Shown: positions 1-9,430, counted from the stretch's first letter. The stretch: 64,000 nt of DNA from Alcaligenes parafaecalis (GCF_026344135.1 NZ_JAPKNA010000003.1:124001-188000), one strand, 5' to 3'. Notes: generated from the sequence alone by a model not told the origin. Translations and numbers: made by a program.

Positions 1-56
1 CGCCGGATGGCCGCAATTTCATGGGACCAGGCGGAAATGGGTTCAAACAGCTTCAT
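1..56 (-). CDS. M20-family amidohydrolase, N-terminal fragment
   Basis: Only the first 18 codons are in the window. They read MKLFEPISAWSHEIAAIR, the usual N-terminus of hippurate-hydrolase-like M20 amidohydrolases, in which an arginine-rich HPEL segment follows immediately. The ATG is at 56 and the gene runs off the left edge. It diverges from the acyl-CoA ligase at 137, so the 80 bp between them should hold both promoters. Family members hydrolyse N-acyl amino acids or similar amides with bound metal. The metal ligands lie outside the window, so the call rests on the N-terminus alone. Confidence 0.5.
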   Translation of the reverse strand, partial: MKLFEPISAWSHEIAAIR

Positions 57-136
57 GATGCGGGCTTGTCCTTGGGCTTGAACAATAAAGTAGAGTAGAG
101 TTAACCATAAATAAACACGTATTAGGTGACAAGCCC

Positions 137-1834
137 TTGGATACTCAGCAAAAACCTTGGCTCGAGCATTATCCCGCATCCGTGCCCCATGACATCCAGC
201 TAGGAGCCGAGCAGACCTTGATTGACTGTCTGGATGCGGCGATCAAAAAGCATAAAGACAGGACCGCGCTGACCTTTATGGGGTATGACATTTCCTATGC
301 TCATCTGGACCGCAGCGCCGATGCGTTTGCCGCCTGGTTGCAGGCACAGGGTCTGGAGCGTGGCAGCCGTGTCATGTTGATGCTGCCTAATGGTTTGCCG
401 TTCCTGATTTGCCTGTTGGGCACGATGCGGGCAGGCATGGTGGGCGTCAACACCAACCCCCAATACACAGAACGCGAACTGGAGTTTCAACTGGCCGATA
501 GCCAGGCGCAGGTCATCGTGATTCTGGAAACCTTTGCGCATGTGCTGGAACAAGTGCCAGCCGCCGTCAAACCGGCCCATGTGGTGTTGAGCACCGTGGG
601 TGATCTGATGGGTTTCAAGGGCAGTGTCGTGAACTTTGCCGTGCGTTACTTGAAACGTATGGTGCCGTCTTACTCCTTGCCCGGTGCGCAGCGTTTGGAA
701 ACTGTGCTGGCCCAAGGCAGCAAATCAAGTGTGAAGCGTCAGCAGGCCAAGCCTGATGATCTGGCGCTCTTGCAATATACCGGCGGGACAACGGGGCGCC
801 CCAAGGGGGCGATGCTCAGCCAACGTAATCTGATGGCTAACGTCTTGCAGGTCGAGGCGGTTGGTTTCCCCGCTTTGGGTGACTTCAAAGGCCCGGCCTA
901 CACCATGATGGTGGCTTTGCCGCTGTATCACATCTTCGCTTTGACCGTCTGCGGCTTGTTTGCCATGTATGCTGGTATGCATATGGTGCTGGTCATGAAT
1001 CCGCGCGATCTGAATTCGGTTCATAAAGCCTGGAAGCGCAATCCGCCTGAAGTGGTGCCTGCGGTGAACACCTTGTTCAATGCCCTGGCCAACCATGAAA
1101 AATTCCGTACCTTGCCTTTTGCTCAGCTCAAATTGTGCTTGGCGGGTGGGGCGGCTTTGCAAAAAGCCGTGGCCGAGCGTTGGCTGGCTGTGACAGGCTG
1201 CCCCTTGATTGAGGGTTACGGCTTGTCGGAAACCTCGCCGGTTGTGGCGGTGAACTCCACGGACTCACGGGAGTACAGCGGCACGATTGGTTTCCCTTTG
1301 CCGTCTACCGATGTGCTCTTGCTGGATGAGCAAGGTCAGCCCGTTGCCATGGGTGAGCAGGGCGAGTTGGCCGTTAAAGGGCCACAGGTTATGTCGGCTT
1401 ACTGGAATCAGCCAGAGGAAACGGCGAACGTCTTTACTCCTAATGGTTTCTTGAAGACGGGCGATATTGGTGTCATGGATCAGCAGGGGCGAATTCGTCT
1501 TGTGGATCGCAAGAAGGACATGATTCTGGTGTCGGGCTTCAACGTCTATCCGAACGAAATTGAAGATGTGGTCGCGGCTCACCCGGATGTGCTGGAAGTG
1601 GCGGCAGTCGGTGTGCCCAGCGAGCATAGCGGGGAAAGCATCAAGCTGTTTGTGGTGAAGCGCAATCCATCCTTGACGGAAGCGGATATCAAACAGTGGT
1701 GCAAAGAGCGTCTGACGGCTTACAAGCGGCCACGCGTTATCGAGTTCCGGGATGAACTGCCCAAGAGCAACGTAGGCAAGATTTTGCGTCGAGTTCTGCG
1801 GGATGAGGCCGCCAAGCCCAAAGCGCAGGCGTGA
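137..1834 (+). CDS. fadD: Long-chain fatty-acid-CoA ligase (AMP-binding)
   Basis: This 565-residue acyl-adenylate-forming enzyme would activate fatty acids with ATP and CoA at the inner face of the membrane, for beta-oxidation or lipid use. The ATP loop YTGGTTGRPKG is at about residues 214-224, the hinge region KTGDIG at about 440, and the fatty-acyl signature around DRKKDMILVSGFNVYP follows. The C-terminal catalytic lysine is Lys548 in NVGKILRR. The start is a TTG at 137 with AGGTGA at 124-129, seven bases upstream; no in-frame ATG fits the family N-terminus. The gene stands alone, ending at a strong terminator. Chain-length preference cannot be read from the sequence. Confidence 0.88.
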   Translation: MDTQQKPWLEHYPASVPHDIQLGAEQTLIDCLDAAIKKHKDRTALTFMGYDISYAHLDRSADAFAAWLQAQGLERGSRVMLMLPNGLPFLICLLGTMRAGMVGVNTNPQYTERELEFQLADSQAQVIVILETFAHVLEQVPAAVKPAHVVLSTVGDLMGFKGSVVNFAVRYLKRMVPSYSLPGAQRLETVLAQGSKSSVKRQQAKPDDLALLQYTGGTTGRPKGAMLSQRNLMANVLQVEAVGFPALGDFKGPAYTMMVALPLYHIFALTVCGLFAMYAGMHMVLVMNPRDLNSVHKAWKRNPPEVVPAVNTLFNALANHEKFRTLPFAQLKLCLAGGAALQKAVAERWLAVTGCPLIEGYGLSETSPVVAVNSTDSREYSGTIGFPLPSTDVLLLDEQGQPVAMGEQGELAVKGPQVMSAYWNQPEETANVFTPNGFLKTGDIGVMDQQGRIRLVDRKKDMILVSGFNVYPNEIEDVVAAHPDVLEVAAVGVPSEHSGESIKLFVVKRNPSLTEADIKQWCKERLTAYKRPRVIEFRDELPKSNVGKILRRVLRDEAAKPKAQA

Positions 1835-1903
1835 TTTGGCGGGTCGGGGAAGGGGGCGATTGCTCAGCTAATCGCCAAACTTGGCCTGGAACCCGACCTG
1901 CTT

Positions 1904-1940
1904 AAAAAAAGCGAGCCATTTAAAACGGCTCGCTTTTTTA
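1904..1940. terminator. Bidirectional intrinsic terminator between fadD and suhB
   Basis: A GC-rich stem pairs 1911-1917 with 1927-1933. It is flanked by an A-run on the left and a T-run on the right, so the paired region extends to about 13 bp and works in both directions. It serves the convergent genes fadD and suhB. Confidence 0.9.
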
Positions 1941-1995
1941 TCGGGTGATGGAGATCGGACCAGAAGGTCTGGTAACTAGCCCCGGATATATAGCG

Positions 1996-2859
1996 TTAAG
2001 GCTTGGGTTTGGTCGGACGCTGTGTCAGCGAAGGACGCACCATGCCCAGTAACTCATCGGCAATGTGGGCATTTCCTGCGTAGACGTGGCCACTGACGGG
2101 CCAAGGCTCTTCCTGATACAAGTCCTGGCACACACCCTTGGCTTCACGCACCAGCAAGGTGCCAGCGGCAACGTCCCAGGGGGCCAGACCCATTTCCCAA
2201 TAACCGTCGTAACGGCCGCAAGCTACCCAGGCCAGATCCAGTGCCGCCGCGCCCATGCGGCGTACGCCACGGCTGCCGGTAATGGCGGCGTTCAGGCTGG
2301 GCATGTACTGGTCGGAAAAGGAAAAGTCGCGGAATGGAAAGCCGGTGGCCAGGACCGAATCCGCCAGTTTTTTGGATGAGGAGGTTTGAATACGGCTGCC
2401 ATTTAACCAGCTACCTACACCGTACATGGCTGTAAACATTTCTTCGCGGCACGGGTCGTAAACCACCGCAATGACGGGGGTGTCCTGGGCCAGCACGCCG
2501 TTATCCATCTGGGTGCCTGCCGGAGCGATCAGGGCGACCGAAACCGCGTAATGGGGGATGCCATGCAGGAAGTTGGTGGTGCCATCCAGCGGGTCTATAT
2601 ACCAGGTGGGACGGCCTGTATTCACGCCACCGCTTTCCTCGGCCACGATATCAATCTCGGGGGTGCGTTCCATCAACACACTGATGCAGGCCTGCTCGGC
2701 TTCGTGATCGGCTTGCGACACCAGGTCGTTGTGCATTTTGTTGCTGATCACCAGAGAGCTACGGTCCGACGCATAGGCTTGTAAAATAGCGGCGGCGGCA
2801 TGGGCTGCAGTAACAGCAGCGTCCAGGCAGGCGCTGAGCGGTAAACGTGACAATGGCAT
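1996..2859 (-). CDS. suhB: Inositol-1-monophosphatase family protein
   Basis: This 287-residue protein belongs to the Mg-dependent inositol monophosphatase family. In Escherichia coli SuhB also acts in rRNA antitermination. The metal-binding motifs are present: EESG at about residues 74-77, DPLDGTTNF at about 89-97 and WDVAAG near 232. The length is close to the usual 260-270 residues, with a slightly longer tail. The ATG at 2859 fits the family N-terminus. The gene is transcribed away from mnmC and shares its upstream region. The exact substrate is inferred from the family only. Confidence 0.88.
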   Translation of the reverse strand: MPLSRLPLSACLDAAVTAAHAAAAILQAYASDRSSLVISNKMHNDLVSQADHEAEQACISVLMERTPEIDIVAEESGGVNTGRPTWYIDPLDGTTNFLHGIPHYAVSVALIAPAGTQMDNGVLAQDTPVIAVVYDPCREEMFTAMYGVGSWLNGSRIQTSSSKKLADSVLATGFPFRDFSFSDQYMPSLNAAITGSRGVRRMGAAALDLAWVACGRYDGYWEMGLAPWDVAAGTLLVREAKGVCQDLYQEEPWPVSGHVYAGNAHIADELLGMVRPSLTQRPTKPKP

Positions 2860-2992
2860 GGCAATCCGGTTTTGAAAAAAGAAAAGTCTGGAACAGGGAC
2901 TTTTTATTGTACGTGTTTGTTGGTGTCAGTTTGATTAAGGCCAGTTTAAGGGGTTCAAGCGTGTGTGATGGTTGTTTTGGGCAGGAAAATTA

Positions 2993-4855
2993 ATGGTCGC
3001 TGCTGCTTCTGAGCCCTTGGTGCCCGCCGTTCTGGAGTTCAACGATCACGGCGTGCCCGTCAGTGCGATCTATCAAGATAGCTACCATCCCGCCGATGGC
3101 CCCTTGGGCCAGGCCCAGCGGGTTTTTCTGCATGGTAATGGCTTGCCCGAGCGATGGCGGGGGCGGCGTCAATTCACGATTTGTGAAACCGGCTTTGGTT
3201 TAGGGGCCAGTTTCCTGGCGACCTGGCAGGCCTGGCGTCAGGACCCGGAGCGCAGTGATCGTCTGCACTTTGTATCGGTAGAGGCCCATCCCTTCCGTCA
3301 GAGCGATTTGGTGATCTTGTACGCGCGCTTACCGGAGGAGTTGCAGGAGCAAGCCCAGGAATTATTGGCAGCCTGGCCTACGCTGGTGCCAGGTATACAC
3401 AGGCTGGAGCTGAATGAGGGCCGCGTCACACTGACCTTGGCCTTTGGACAAGCCGAAACCATGATGCGTGAGCTGCAGTGCCATGCTGACGCGTTTTATC
3501 TGGATGGCTTTGCGCCCCGGGGGAATCCCTCGATGTGGTCGCGCTCTGTGTTGGGGCAGTTGGTGCGTTTGGCGGCGCCGGGGGCGACAGCGGCTTCCTG
3601 GTGTTGTGCCGGGCAGGTACGGCGTGATTTGACCTCGGTAGGCTTTGAAGTCGAGAAAGTGCCGGGAGCAGGTGGCAAATGGTGCACCATACGCGCCCGT
3701 TTGCGAGCTCATCTTGGACGGCGTGGCAATTTGCCGGAGCAGCAGGGCCGGGTAGTCGTGATTGGGGCCGGTTTGGCCGGTGCGGCCTGCGCCTGGGAGT
3801 TGGCTCGCAAAGGTGTGCCCGTTCTTGTTTGTGATCCCGTCTTGAGTAAAGGCCTGGATGCGACTCATCAAGGCCATCGTCTGGCCGCGATCTCCCCCGT
3901 TTTTGCGCTGGATGACGCTCCCTTGGCTCGTCTAAGCCGAAATGCTGTGCTGCATGCCTGGCAGGGCTGGAAGAGCCTGCCGGAGGCGGCCCGTCCGCGT
4001 CGAGTAGGCACGCTGGTTTTTGGACAGGCAGGTAATAGCGATGCCGATATTCAGCAGGCGTTGGAGCATCTGGCCTTGGACACGGACTGGGTGCAGTGGC
4101 AGGATCGTGAACAAGGTTCCGCTCTGGCTGGCGTGCCCCTGCAAGGCGGAGGTCTGTTTTTCCCGCAAGGGATGGTGGTCGACCCCAGTGCCCTGGTTGC
4201 ACATTTGCTGGATCATCCCTTGATTCAATGCCTGCCCGAAAAGGTATTTCTGCAGACGACGCCAGAACCGGGGGTATGGGATGTTTGTAAATCCACAGGA
4301 GAAACGCTGGAGCGCAGCAATCGAATTGTGATTGCCGCCGCCGCTGACAGTGTGAGCGTGCTGCCCGAGGAGGTCGTGGCCGCATATCCTATGCCACGGC
4401 TGGCAGCGATGCAGCGTCTGGCCGGACAGGTTACATATCTGCCTGCCGGGCAAGCATTGAGTAATGGTGAAGTGACTTTAAGCGGTCAGGGCTATATCCT
4501 GCCTGTTGGCCCTTACGGACAAGTTATCGGTAGCACCTATGAACGTTTTGGTGAATTTGCCCAGGTCAGCGCCCAGGGACATCAGCAAAATATTCAAAAA
4601 GTCTCGGCCATGCTGGCTGAGCCCACCGATGTGGATATACCTGAACACGGCTGGGCCGGTTGGCGTTGTGCCTTGAGTGATCATTTGCCCGTGATGGGTT
4701 TTGTGCCGGGCCAGCCCGGATTGTTTATGGCTGCGGCTTACGGCTCACGAGGATTGAGTTGGAGCTTGCTGGCAGCCAGCTTGTTTGCTGCTTATTGTCT
4801 GGAGGAACCAGTTCCTTTGGAGCGGCGTCTGGAGCAAGCCTTAATACCCCGCTAA
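2993..4855 (+). CDS. mnmC: Bifunctional tRNA mnm5s2U34 methyltransferase/oxidoreductase MnmC
   Basis: This 620-residue two-domain enzyme finishes 5-methylaminomethyl-2-thiouridine at the tRNA wobble position. The FAD-dependent C-terminal domain removes the carboxymethyl group and the N-terminal domain methylates the amine with SAM. The methyltransferase half shows a glycine-rich ETGFGLGASF motif and the DAFYLDGFAP motif at about residue 165. The oxidoreductase half starts with a dinucleotide-binding GxGxxG (VVVIGAGLAGAA) at about residue 255. An upstream TTG at 2972 is possible, but ATG at 2993 has a good SD (AGGAA, 2983-2987). Both domains appear complete. Confidence 0.93.
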   Translation: MVAAASEPLVPAVLEFNDHGVPVSAIYQDSYHPADGPLGQAQRVFLHGNGLPERWRGRRQFTICETGFGLGASFLATWQAWRQDPERSDRLHFVSVEAHPFRQSDLVILYARLPEELQEQAQELLAAWPTLVPGIHRLELNEGRVTLTLAFGQAETMMRELQCHADAFYLDGFAPRGNPSMWSRSVLGQLVRLAAPGATAASWCCAGQVRRDLTSVGFEVEKVPGAGGKWCTIRARLRAHLGRRGNLPEQQGRVVVIGAGLAGAACAWELARKGVPVLVCDPVLSKGLDATHQGHRLAAISPVFALDDAPLARLSRNAVLHAWQGWKSLPEAARPRRVGTLVFGQAGNSDADIQQALEHLALDTDWVQWQDREQGSALAGVPLQGGGLFFPQGMVVDPSALVAHLLDHPLIQCLPEKVFLQTTPEPGVWDVCKSTGETLERSNRIVIAAAADSVSVLPEEVVAAYPMPRLAAMQRLAGQVTYLPAGQALSNGEVTLSGQGYILPVGPYGQVIGSTYERFGEFAQVSAQGHQQNIQKVSAMLAEPTDVDIPEHGWAGWRCALSDHLPVMGFVPGQPGLFMAAAYGSRGLSWSLLAASLFAAYCLEEPVPLERRLEQALIPR

Positions 4856-4946
4856 GGCCAGTTTTTCGATTTATTTCGGCGAAATTTGAAGCAACATTTT
4901 CCTTTGTAGCGCAAATACGTCAAAATAGTGGCCTTGTTAAGTAATC

Positions 4947-7175
4947 TTGAGCGTGACCCTGCGATCAGCATCGTGCCGTTCGCTCCACTCTGACGACGTG
5001 ACACAATTGTTTAATCATCTGAGTTTGTTGACGACGAAACCGGCCCTGGCCGATTTCGCTTTTGTCGAAACCGATTTTGCGCTGCGCATCGAAGCCCATG
5101 CGCCGGGTGTTTTTCGTTTCCGCTGTATGCCGCTTGCCCGGCTGGATAATGAAAAAATCAGTCCCCGTGCTAAAGCTTTGAGCGACATGCTGCTGGCCCG
5201 CCATGAGGCGGTCAGCGAATTCCAACTGGAAGCGGCCGACTCTGGCTGGCGGATTGAGCAGGGCGAGCTCGCCTTGCACATCCAGGCCAATCCCTGGCGC
5301 TTCGAAATCCGCCGTGGCGAGCAACTGCTTTTGAGCAGTGCCGAGCAGCCTTTGACGCTTGTCCAGGAACCCGCTGCCTGCTGGCAACTGGATCTGGCTC
5401 TGGCCGAGGAAGACGCTCTGTTTGGTTTGGGTGAAACCCTGGGCGAGTTGGACCGCCGCGAAGAAACCCTGGATAGCGACCGCCCGGAAGACCGCAGCTT
5501 GCCTCTGCTCTGGAGTACGCAAGGGTGGGGCCTGTACATCAATACCTTTGAACGGGTCGAGCACGATCTGGGTCAGCAAGACCTGGATTGCTACCGCGCC
5601 AGTGTTCATGCGGCCGAGCTGGATTTCTTCCTGTTCCTGGGCGACCCCAGCGAGATCATCAACCAGTACTCCGCCTTGACGGGTCGTGCTGGGCAACCGG
5701 GTGTCTCGCCCATGGGCTTGTGGCTGGATGCGGCCCAAGCGCAGGACGTACAGTCCCTGCGTGATCTGGCCAACCAGTGTCGCGAACAGGGTATTGCTCT
5801 GGATGTGGCCGTATTGCCTGCGCCCGAGCCCTACGATTTCCAGCAAGACAAACCTGCTCTGGAGTGGAACCCGGCTCGCATGGCGGATCCGCGTGATGCT
5901 TTCTCCGCTTTGCAGAACGATCAGTTGCAACTGGCCGCCTGGACACGTCCTTGTGTGCTGGCGGGCACCAGTCTGTTTGAAGAATGGGAAGATCGCGGCT
6001 GGTTGCTCATCAATGATGATGACGGCTGCGCCTATGTCTTCCCCGGTGATGAGCTAAGCGGTGGCCGTGACTACGGTTTGCTGGATCTGACCCACAAAGA
6101 CGTATTCCGCATGTGGACAGAACGCCAACGCCAGATGGTCGACGACGGCCTGGGCGCGGTGCTGTGCAATGCCCGTTTTGATATTCCCGATGCCATTACC
6201 AGTCGTGGTGGCGAGTCTGGCGCTTTGTTGCGTGCGATTTACCCCGTGCTGGCGCGTCAGGCTTTGTTTGATGCCGTGGCCGGTCACAAGACGCCGCAAG
6301 AAGGCGTTGTGGCCAGTCGCGACTTGAGCCCCTCGTCTCAGCGCTTTGCCTGGCAGTTGGGCCCACAGGTTGAAAATACCTGGGCGGGTCTGACACAGTC
6401 CTTGAAGTCGGCTTTGGCAACGGGCAATAGCGGTGTGCCTATCCAAGTGCATGGCCTGGGCAATGCCGCCGCATCAACTAGTGAAATGACACCCGAGCTG
6501 TACCTGCGTTGGCTGGCGATGTCGGTGTTCTCGGCCAACTTCAGCTTGCAAGGTATTCCTGCCCTGCGTCCTGATGCCTTCGACGAAGAAACACAAGCGC
6601 ATGTGAACCATTGGCTGGAATGGCGTTTCCGTCTGGTGCCTTATGTTTTGGGCATTATTGAAGACGCTGTCCGTACCGGTTTGCCGGTACAGCGCTCCAT
6701 GGCGCAGAGTTTTCCTGGTGATAGCCAGGCTCGCTTGTGGGATACCCAATATCTTTTGGGCCCGGCTTTGTTGGTGGCGCCAGTCTTGCAGCCCGGTCAA
6801 GAGATCGAAGTCTACTTGCCTGAGGGCGATGCCTGGTGGGATTTGAGCACGGGTTGGCGCTACGAAGGCGGCACCACCTTGACCATGACCGTGGGTCTGG
6901 ATCGTTTGCCAGTCTTTGGCCGTGAAGGGCATATGTTGTGTCTGGGGCCTGTGGTCAAGCATACGTCCGAGTTCAACTCGGCCCGTTTGCTGGATGAAGT
7001 CTGGATGTTTGGCATGCCCGAACACAGCCCGGTGGTGATGCGCAACAAGATTCGCGTCATGCAGATGCAGGGTTCCAGCTACATCAAGGGTCTGGAAGGC
7101 TTGAAGATTCTGCCGTCCGAAGGGCTAGAGGTTAAACGTCGCGGTGCCGAGGTTCGTATTTCGCGCGCCCGTTAA
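4947..7175 (+). CDS. Glycoside hydrolase family 31-like protein with degenerate active site
   Basis: This 742-residue protein keeps the GH31 layout of alpha-xylosidases and alpha-glucosidases: an N-terminal beta domain with LFGLGE, a barrel start SPMGLWLD, a SQRF-NTW-SLKSAL strand region, ELYLRW, and the C-terminal QYLLGPALLVAPV-LPEG domain. Compared from memory with E. coli YicI, the nucleophile motif KTDFGE is replaced by CNARFD, placing Asn408 (or Ala409) at the nucleophile. The acid/base WGGD is replaced by LGPQ, with Gln474 at the Asp. HDIGG is replaced by HGLGN (502-506). The frame is otherwise intact, so it reads as a pseudoenzyme or re-purposed barrel, not a decayed gene. The TTG start at 4947 has no clear SD; GTG 4953 is an alternative. 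Role unknown. Confidence 0.82.
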   Translation: MSVTLRSASCRSLHSDDVTQLFNHLSLLTTKPALADFAFVETDFALRIEAHAPGVFRFRCMPLARLDNEKISPRAKALSDMLLARHEAVSEFQLEAADSGWRIEQGELALHIQANPWRFEIRRGEQLLLSSAEQPLTLVQEPAACWQLDLALAEEDALFGLGETLGELDRREETLDSDRPEDRSLPLLWSTQGWGLYINTFERVEHDLGQQDLDCYRASVHAAELDFFLFLGDPSEIINQYSALTGRAGQPGVSPMGLWLDAAQAQDVQSLRDLANQCREQGIALDVAVLPAPEPYDFQQDKPALEWNPARMADPRDAFSALQNDQLQLAAWTRPCVLAGTSLFEEWEDRGWLLINDDDGCAYVFPGDELSGGRDYGLLDLTHKDVFRMWTERQRQMVDDGLGAVLCNARFDIPDAITSRGGESGALLRAIYPVLARQALFDAVAGHKTPQEGVVASRDLSPSSQRFAWQLGPQVENTWAGLTQSLKSALATGNSGVPIQVHGLGNAAASTSEMTPELYLRWLAMSVFSANFSLQGIPALRPDAFDEETQAHVNHWLEWRFRLVPYVLGIIEDAVRTGLPVQRSMAQSFPGDSQARLWDTQYLLGPALLVAPVLQPGQEIEVYLPEGDAWWDLSTGWRYEGGTTLTMTVGLDRLPVFGREGHMLCLGPVVKHTSEFNSARLLDEVWMFGMPEHSPVVMRNKIRVMQMQGSSYIKGLEGLKILPSEGLEVKRRGAEVRISRAR

Positions 7176-7201
7176 GCCGTAGACGAGTCTGATCGTCTTT
7201 G

Positions 7202-7250
7202 AATGCCTCCCGGCATTGGAGTCTGACTCCAGTATCGGGAGGCATTTTCT
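7202..7250 (+). terminator. Intrinsic terminator after the GH31-like gene
   Basis: An 11-bp perfect stem pairs 7202-7212 with 7236-7246. The loop can form a smaller GGAGTC/GACTCC hairpin, and a T-rich tail follows. It closes the GH31-like transcription unit ahead of the tRNA promoter. Confidence 0.88.
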
Positions 7251-7395
7251 ATTTATGGCTCGATAAGCCAGGATGCAGATGTTCAGATTTTGTTTCTGAA
7301 ACCGGAAAAAAGAGAGAGGCAAGACCTGCCAGCGCTGTTATTTCCAGGCTTTTCAAGAAAAAATGCGTTTTCTCCTATTATTTTGCATTTAGGGC

Positions 7396-7424
7396 TTGAC
7401 GAGTCCTTGGAATCAGGCCATAAT
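7396..7424 (+). promoter_or_regulatory. Sigma-70 promoter of tRNA-Lys
   Basis: TTGACG (7396-7401) and CATAAT (7419-7424) are separated by 17 bases, a near-consensus sigma-70 promoter. Transcription would start around 7431, about ten bases before the mature tRNA. Confidence 0.8.
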
Positions 7425-7440
7425 TTCATCTTTCAGTCGG

Positions 7441-7516
7441 GGGTCGTTAGCTCAGTCGGTAGAGCAGCGGACTTTTAATCCGTTGGTCGCGCGTTCGAGT
7501 CGCGCACGACCCACCA
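7441..7516 (+). tRNA. tRNA-Lys (anticodon TTT)
   Basis: A complete cloverleaf is visible. The acceptor stem GGGTCGT pairs with ACGACCC, the D arm is GCTC-AGTCGGTA-GAGC, and the anticodon loop CTTTTAA carries TTT at 7474-7476. The T arm is GCGCG-TTCGAGT-CGCGC, the discriminator is A, and CCA is encoded at 7514-7516. It is a single-gene unit with its own promoter and terminator. Confidence 0.97.
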
Positions 7517-7537
7517 CTAAACTGAAAACGTAGAAAC

Positions 7538-7563
7538 AAGGCCGCGCTTAGCGGCCTTTTTCT
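7538..7563 (+). terminator. Intrinsic terminator of tRNA-Lys
   Basis: The stem AAGGCCGC (7538-7545) pairs with GCGGCCTT (7551-7558) around a five-base loop and runs into a T-tract. It ends the tRNA transcript. The 200 bp from here to metN show no further gene and no T-box or S-box leader. Confidence 0.9.
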
Positions 7564-7763
7564 TTGGGCGCTTGCCTTGCACAGCCAAGGTCACATCCGC
7601 GCATTGGCCGGTCGGAAATCTTGCTATACAGTGCAGCCCTCAGTATGGTTTCAATATTTCCTTGGGTTATATCTATCTGGTCATAGTCAAATTTGCTTTA
7701 TGGTAAATTTCGCTTACAGCTCAGGCTTTTATAACTCGACTGACTAACTAGGCTGAGTTCATT

Positions 7764-8774
7764 TTGATTCGTCTTGAACACATCTCAAAAACCTACTCTT
7801 TGGCAGGCAAGACCGTTCATGCATTGAACGACATTTCCTTGCAGATTCATCAAGGAGAGGTCTTCGGTATTATTGGTCGCTCGGGTGCTGGAAAAAGTAC
7901 GCTGATCCGCATGCTCAATCTGCTTGAACAACCCAGTTCGGGCCAGGTTTGGGTGCAGGACCAGGACATCACACGCTTTTCGGGTGCGCAGTTGCGCGCT
8001 TTCCGTCAGGGCGTGGGCATGGTGTTCCAGCATTTCAATCTGCTTCATTCCCGTACGGTTCTGGATAACGTCTGCTTTCCTTTGCGCTTGGCGGGGGTAG
8101 ATCGTGCCCAACGTCACGCTCGCGCTTTGGAAGTGCTGGAGCTGGTGGGCCTGAAGGACCATGCCAACAAATATCCCCGTCAGTTGTCCGGTGGGCAACA
8201 GCAGCGCGTCGGTATCGCCCGCGCCTTGGCAAATCGGCCACAGCTTTTATTGTGTGACGAAGCCACTTCCGCGCTAGACCCGGAAACCACGCAGTCCATT
8301 TTGCGTTTATTGCGCGAGATTAATCAGGAACTGGGCCTGACCATTGTGCTGATTACCCACGGCATGGACGTGATTCGTTCCGTCTGTGATCGCGTTGCCG
8401 TGATTGATGCGGGCAAGATTGTGGAATGTGGTGAAGTGCTGGATGTGTTCTTGCATCCCCATCACCCCACCACGCAGTCCTTGCTGAGCGAAAGCGGCGT
8501 GAATGCTGATGACTGGCATGCCCTGGCTGAAGGTGTCTCGGGCAGCGTGATGCGCTTGAGTGTGCGTGGTGTGGCGACGACCGAGCCTTTGATCAGCCGT
8601 ATTACCAGCCAACTGGGTCTGAATGTCAGCATCCTGCAGGGCGCCATTGGCCGCATCAAAACCGAGCCTTACGGGCAACTGGTTGTAGCGGTGGAAGGCG
8701 ATGCGCAGGCTAAAGCGGGGCTGGATGCCTTGCTGACTGAATTGAATGTCCAATTTGAGGTATTGCGGCCATGA
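7764..8774 (+). CDS. metN: Methionine ABC transporter ATP-binding protein
   Basis: This 336-residue ATPase powers D- and L-methionine import with MetI and MetQ. It shows Walker A GRSGAGKST (residues 38-46), the signature LSGGQQQR (141-148), Walker B LLLCDE (161-166), and a C-terminal NIL domain from about 255 that in E. coli binds methionine and inhibits transport. The TTG at 7764 gives the family N-terminus MIRLEHISKTY; no in-frame ATG fits and the SD is weak. The gene is first in metNIQ and overlaps metI by four bases (ATGA). No regulator binding site was recognised upstream. Confidence 0.95.
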   Translation: MIRLEHISKTYSLAGKTVHALNDISLQIHQGEVFGIIGRSGAGKSTLIRMLNLLEQPSSGQVWVQDQDITRFSGAQLRAFRQGVGMVFQHFNLLHSRTVLDNVCFPLRLAGVDRAQRHARALEVLELVGLKDHANKYPRQLSGGQQQRVGIARALANRPQLLLCDEATSALDPETTQSILRLLREINQELGLTIVLITHGMDVIRSVCDRVAVIDAGKIVECGEVLDVFLHPHHPTTQSLLSESGVNADDWHALAEGVSGSVMRLSVRGVATTEPLISRITSQLGLNVSILQGAIGRIKTEPYGQLVVAVEGDAQAKAGLDALLTELNVQFEVLRP

Positions 8775-9430
8775 ACTTTAGCAATTTGGATTGGGCGCTA
8801 ATTGGAGAGGCCACGGTTGATACCTTGTTGATGACAGGAATCTCGCTGGTTTTTACTGCCATTATTGGTTTGCCTTTGGGTGTGCTGCTGTTTCTGACCA
8901 GCCGCAAGCAGATGCTGGATAACGCCTGGATTTACCAGTCCTTATCCTTGGTCGTGAACATTTTGCGTTCCGTGCCATTTCTGATTTTATTGATTGTCAT
9001 TATTCCGTTGACGCGAATCCTGGCCGGGACCTCCCTGGGAGTACAAGGTGCGATTCCGCCTTTGGTCTTGAGCGCTGCGCCGTTTTTTGCCCGTTTGGTG
9101 GAAAACGTGCTGCGCGAACTGGACCCCGGTGTGAATGAAGCCTGCCGTGCCATGGGGGCCAATTCCCGTCAGACCGTGTTGCTGGCTTTATTGCCCGAAG
9201 CGACCACAGGAATTGTGGCGGCCCTGATTGTCACGGCCATTGCTCTGGTGGGGTATTCGGCCATGTCCGGTGTGATCGGCGGTGGTGGCCTGGGTGACCT
9301 GGCCCTGCGCTTTGGCTATCAACGATATCAAACGGATGTCATGGTGGTTACCGTGACTATCCTGGTGGTGCTGGTGCAACTCCTGCAGGTGTTTGGAGAC
9401 GCCATGGTGGCTCGTTTGAGCCGTAAATAA
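8771..9430 (+). CDS. metI: Methionine ABC transporter permease
   Basis: This 219-residue inner-membrane permease of the MetI family has about five membrane segments and the coupling motif EACRAMGANSRQTVLLALLPEA at about residues 119-140 that contacts the MetN ATPase. The length matches the family (217 in E. coli). The ATG at 8771 overlaps the metN stop, indicating translational coupling. The metQ gene follows after 50 bp. Confidence 0.95.
   Translation: MNFSNLDWALIGEATVDTLLMTGISLVFTAIIGLPLGVLLFLTSRKQMLDNAWIYQSLSLVVNILRSVPFLILLIVIIPLTRILAGTSLGVQGAIPPLVLSAAPFFARLVENVLRELDPGVNEACRAMGANSRQTVLLALLPEATTGIVAALIVTAIALVGYSAMSGVIGGGGLGDLALRFGYQRYQTDVMVVTVTILVVLVQLLQVFGDAMVARLSRK

Noticed and set aside
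7564..7763. Possible riboswitch or T-box leader for metNIQ
   Set aside because: No S-box, T-box or SAM-II features could be traced in the 200-base leader, and there is no antiterminator-like pair of stems before metN.
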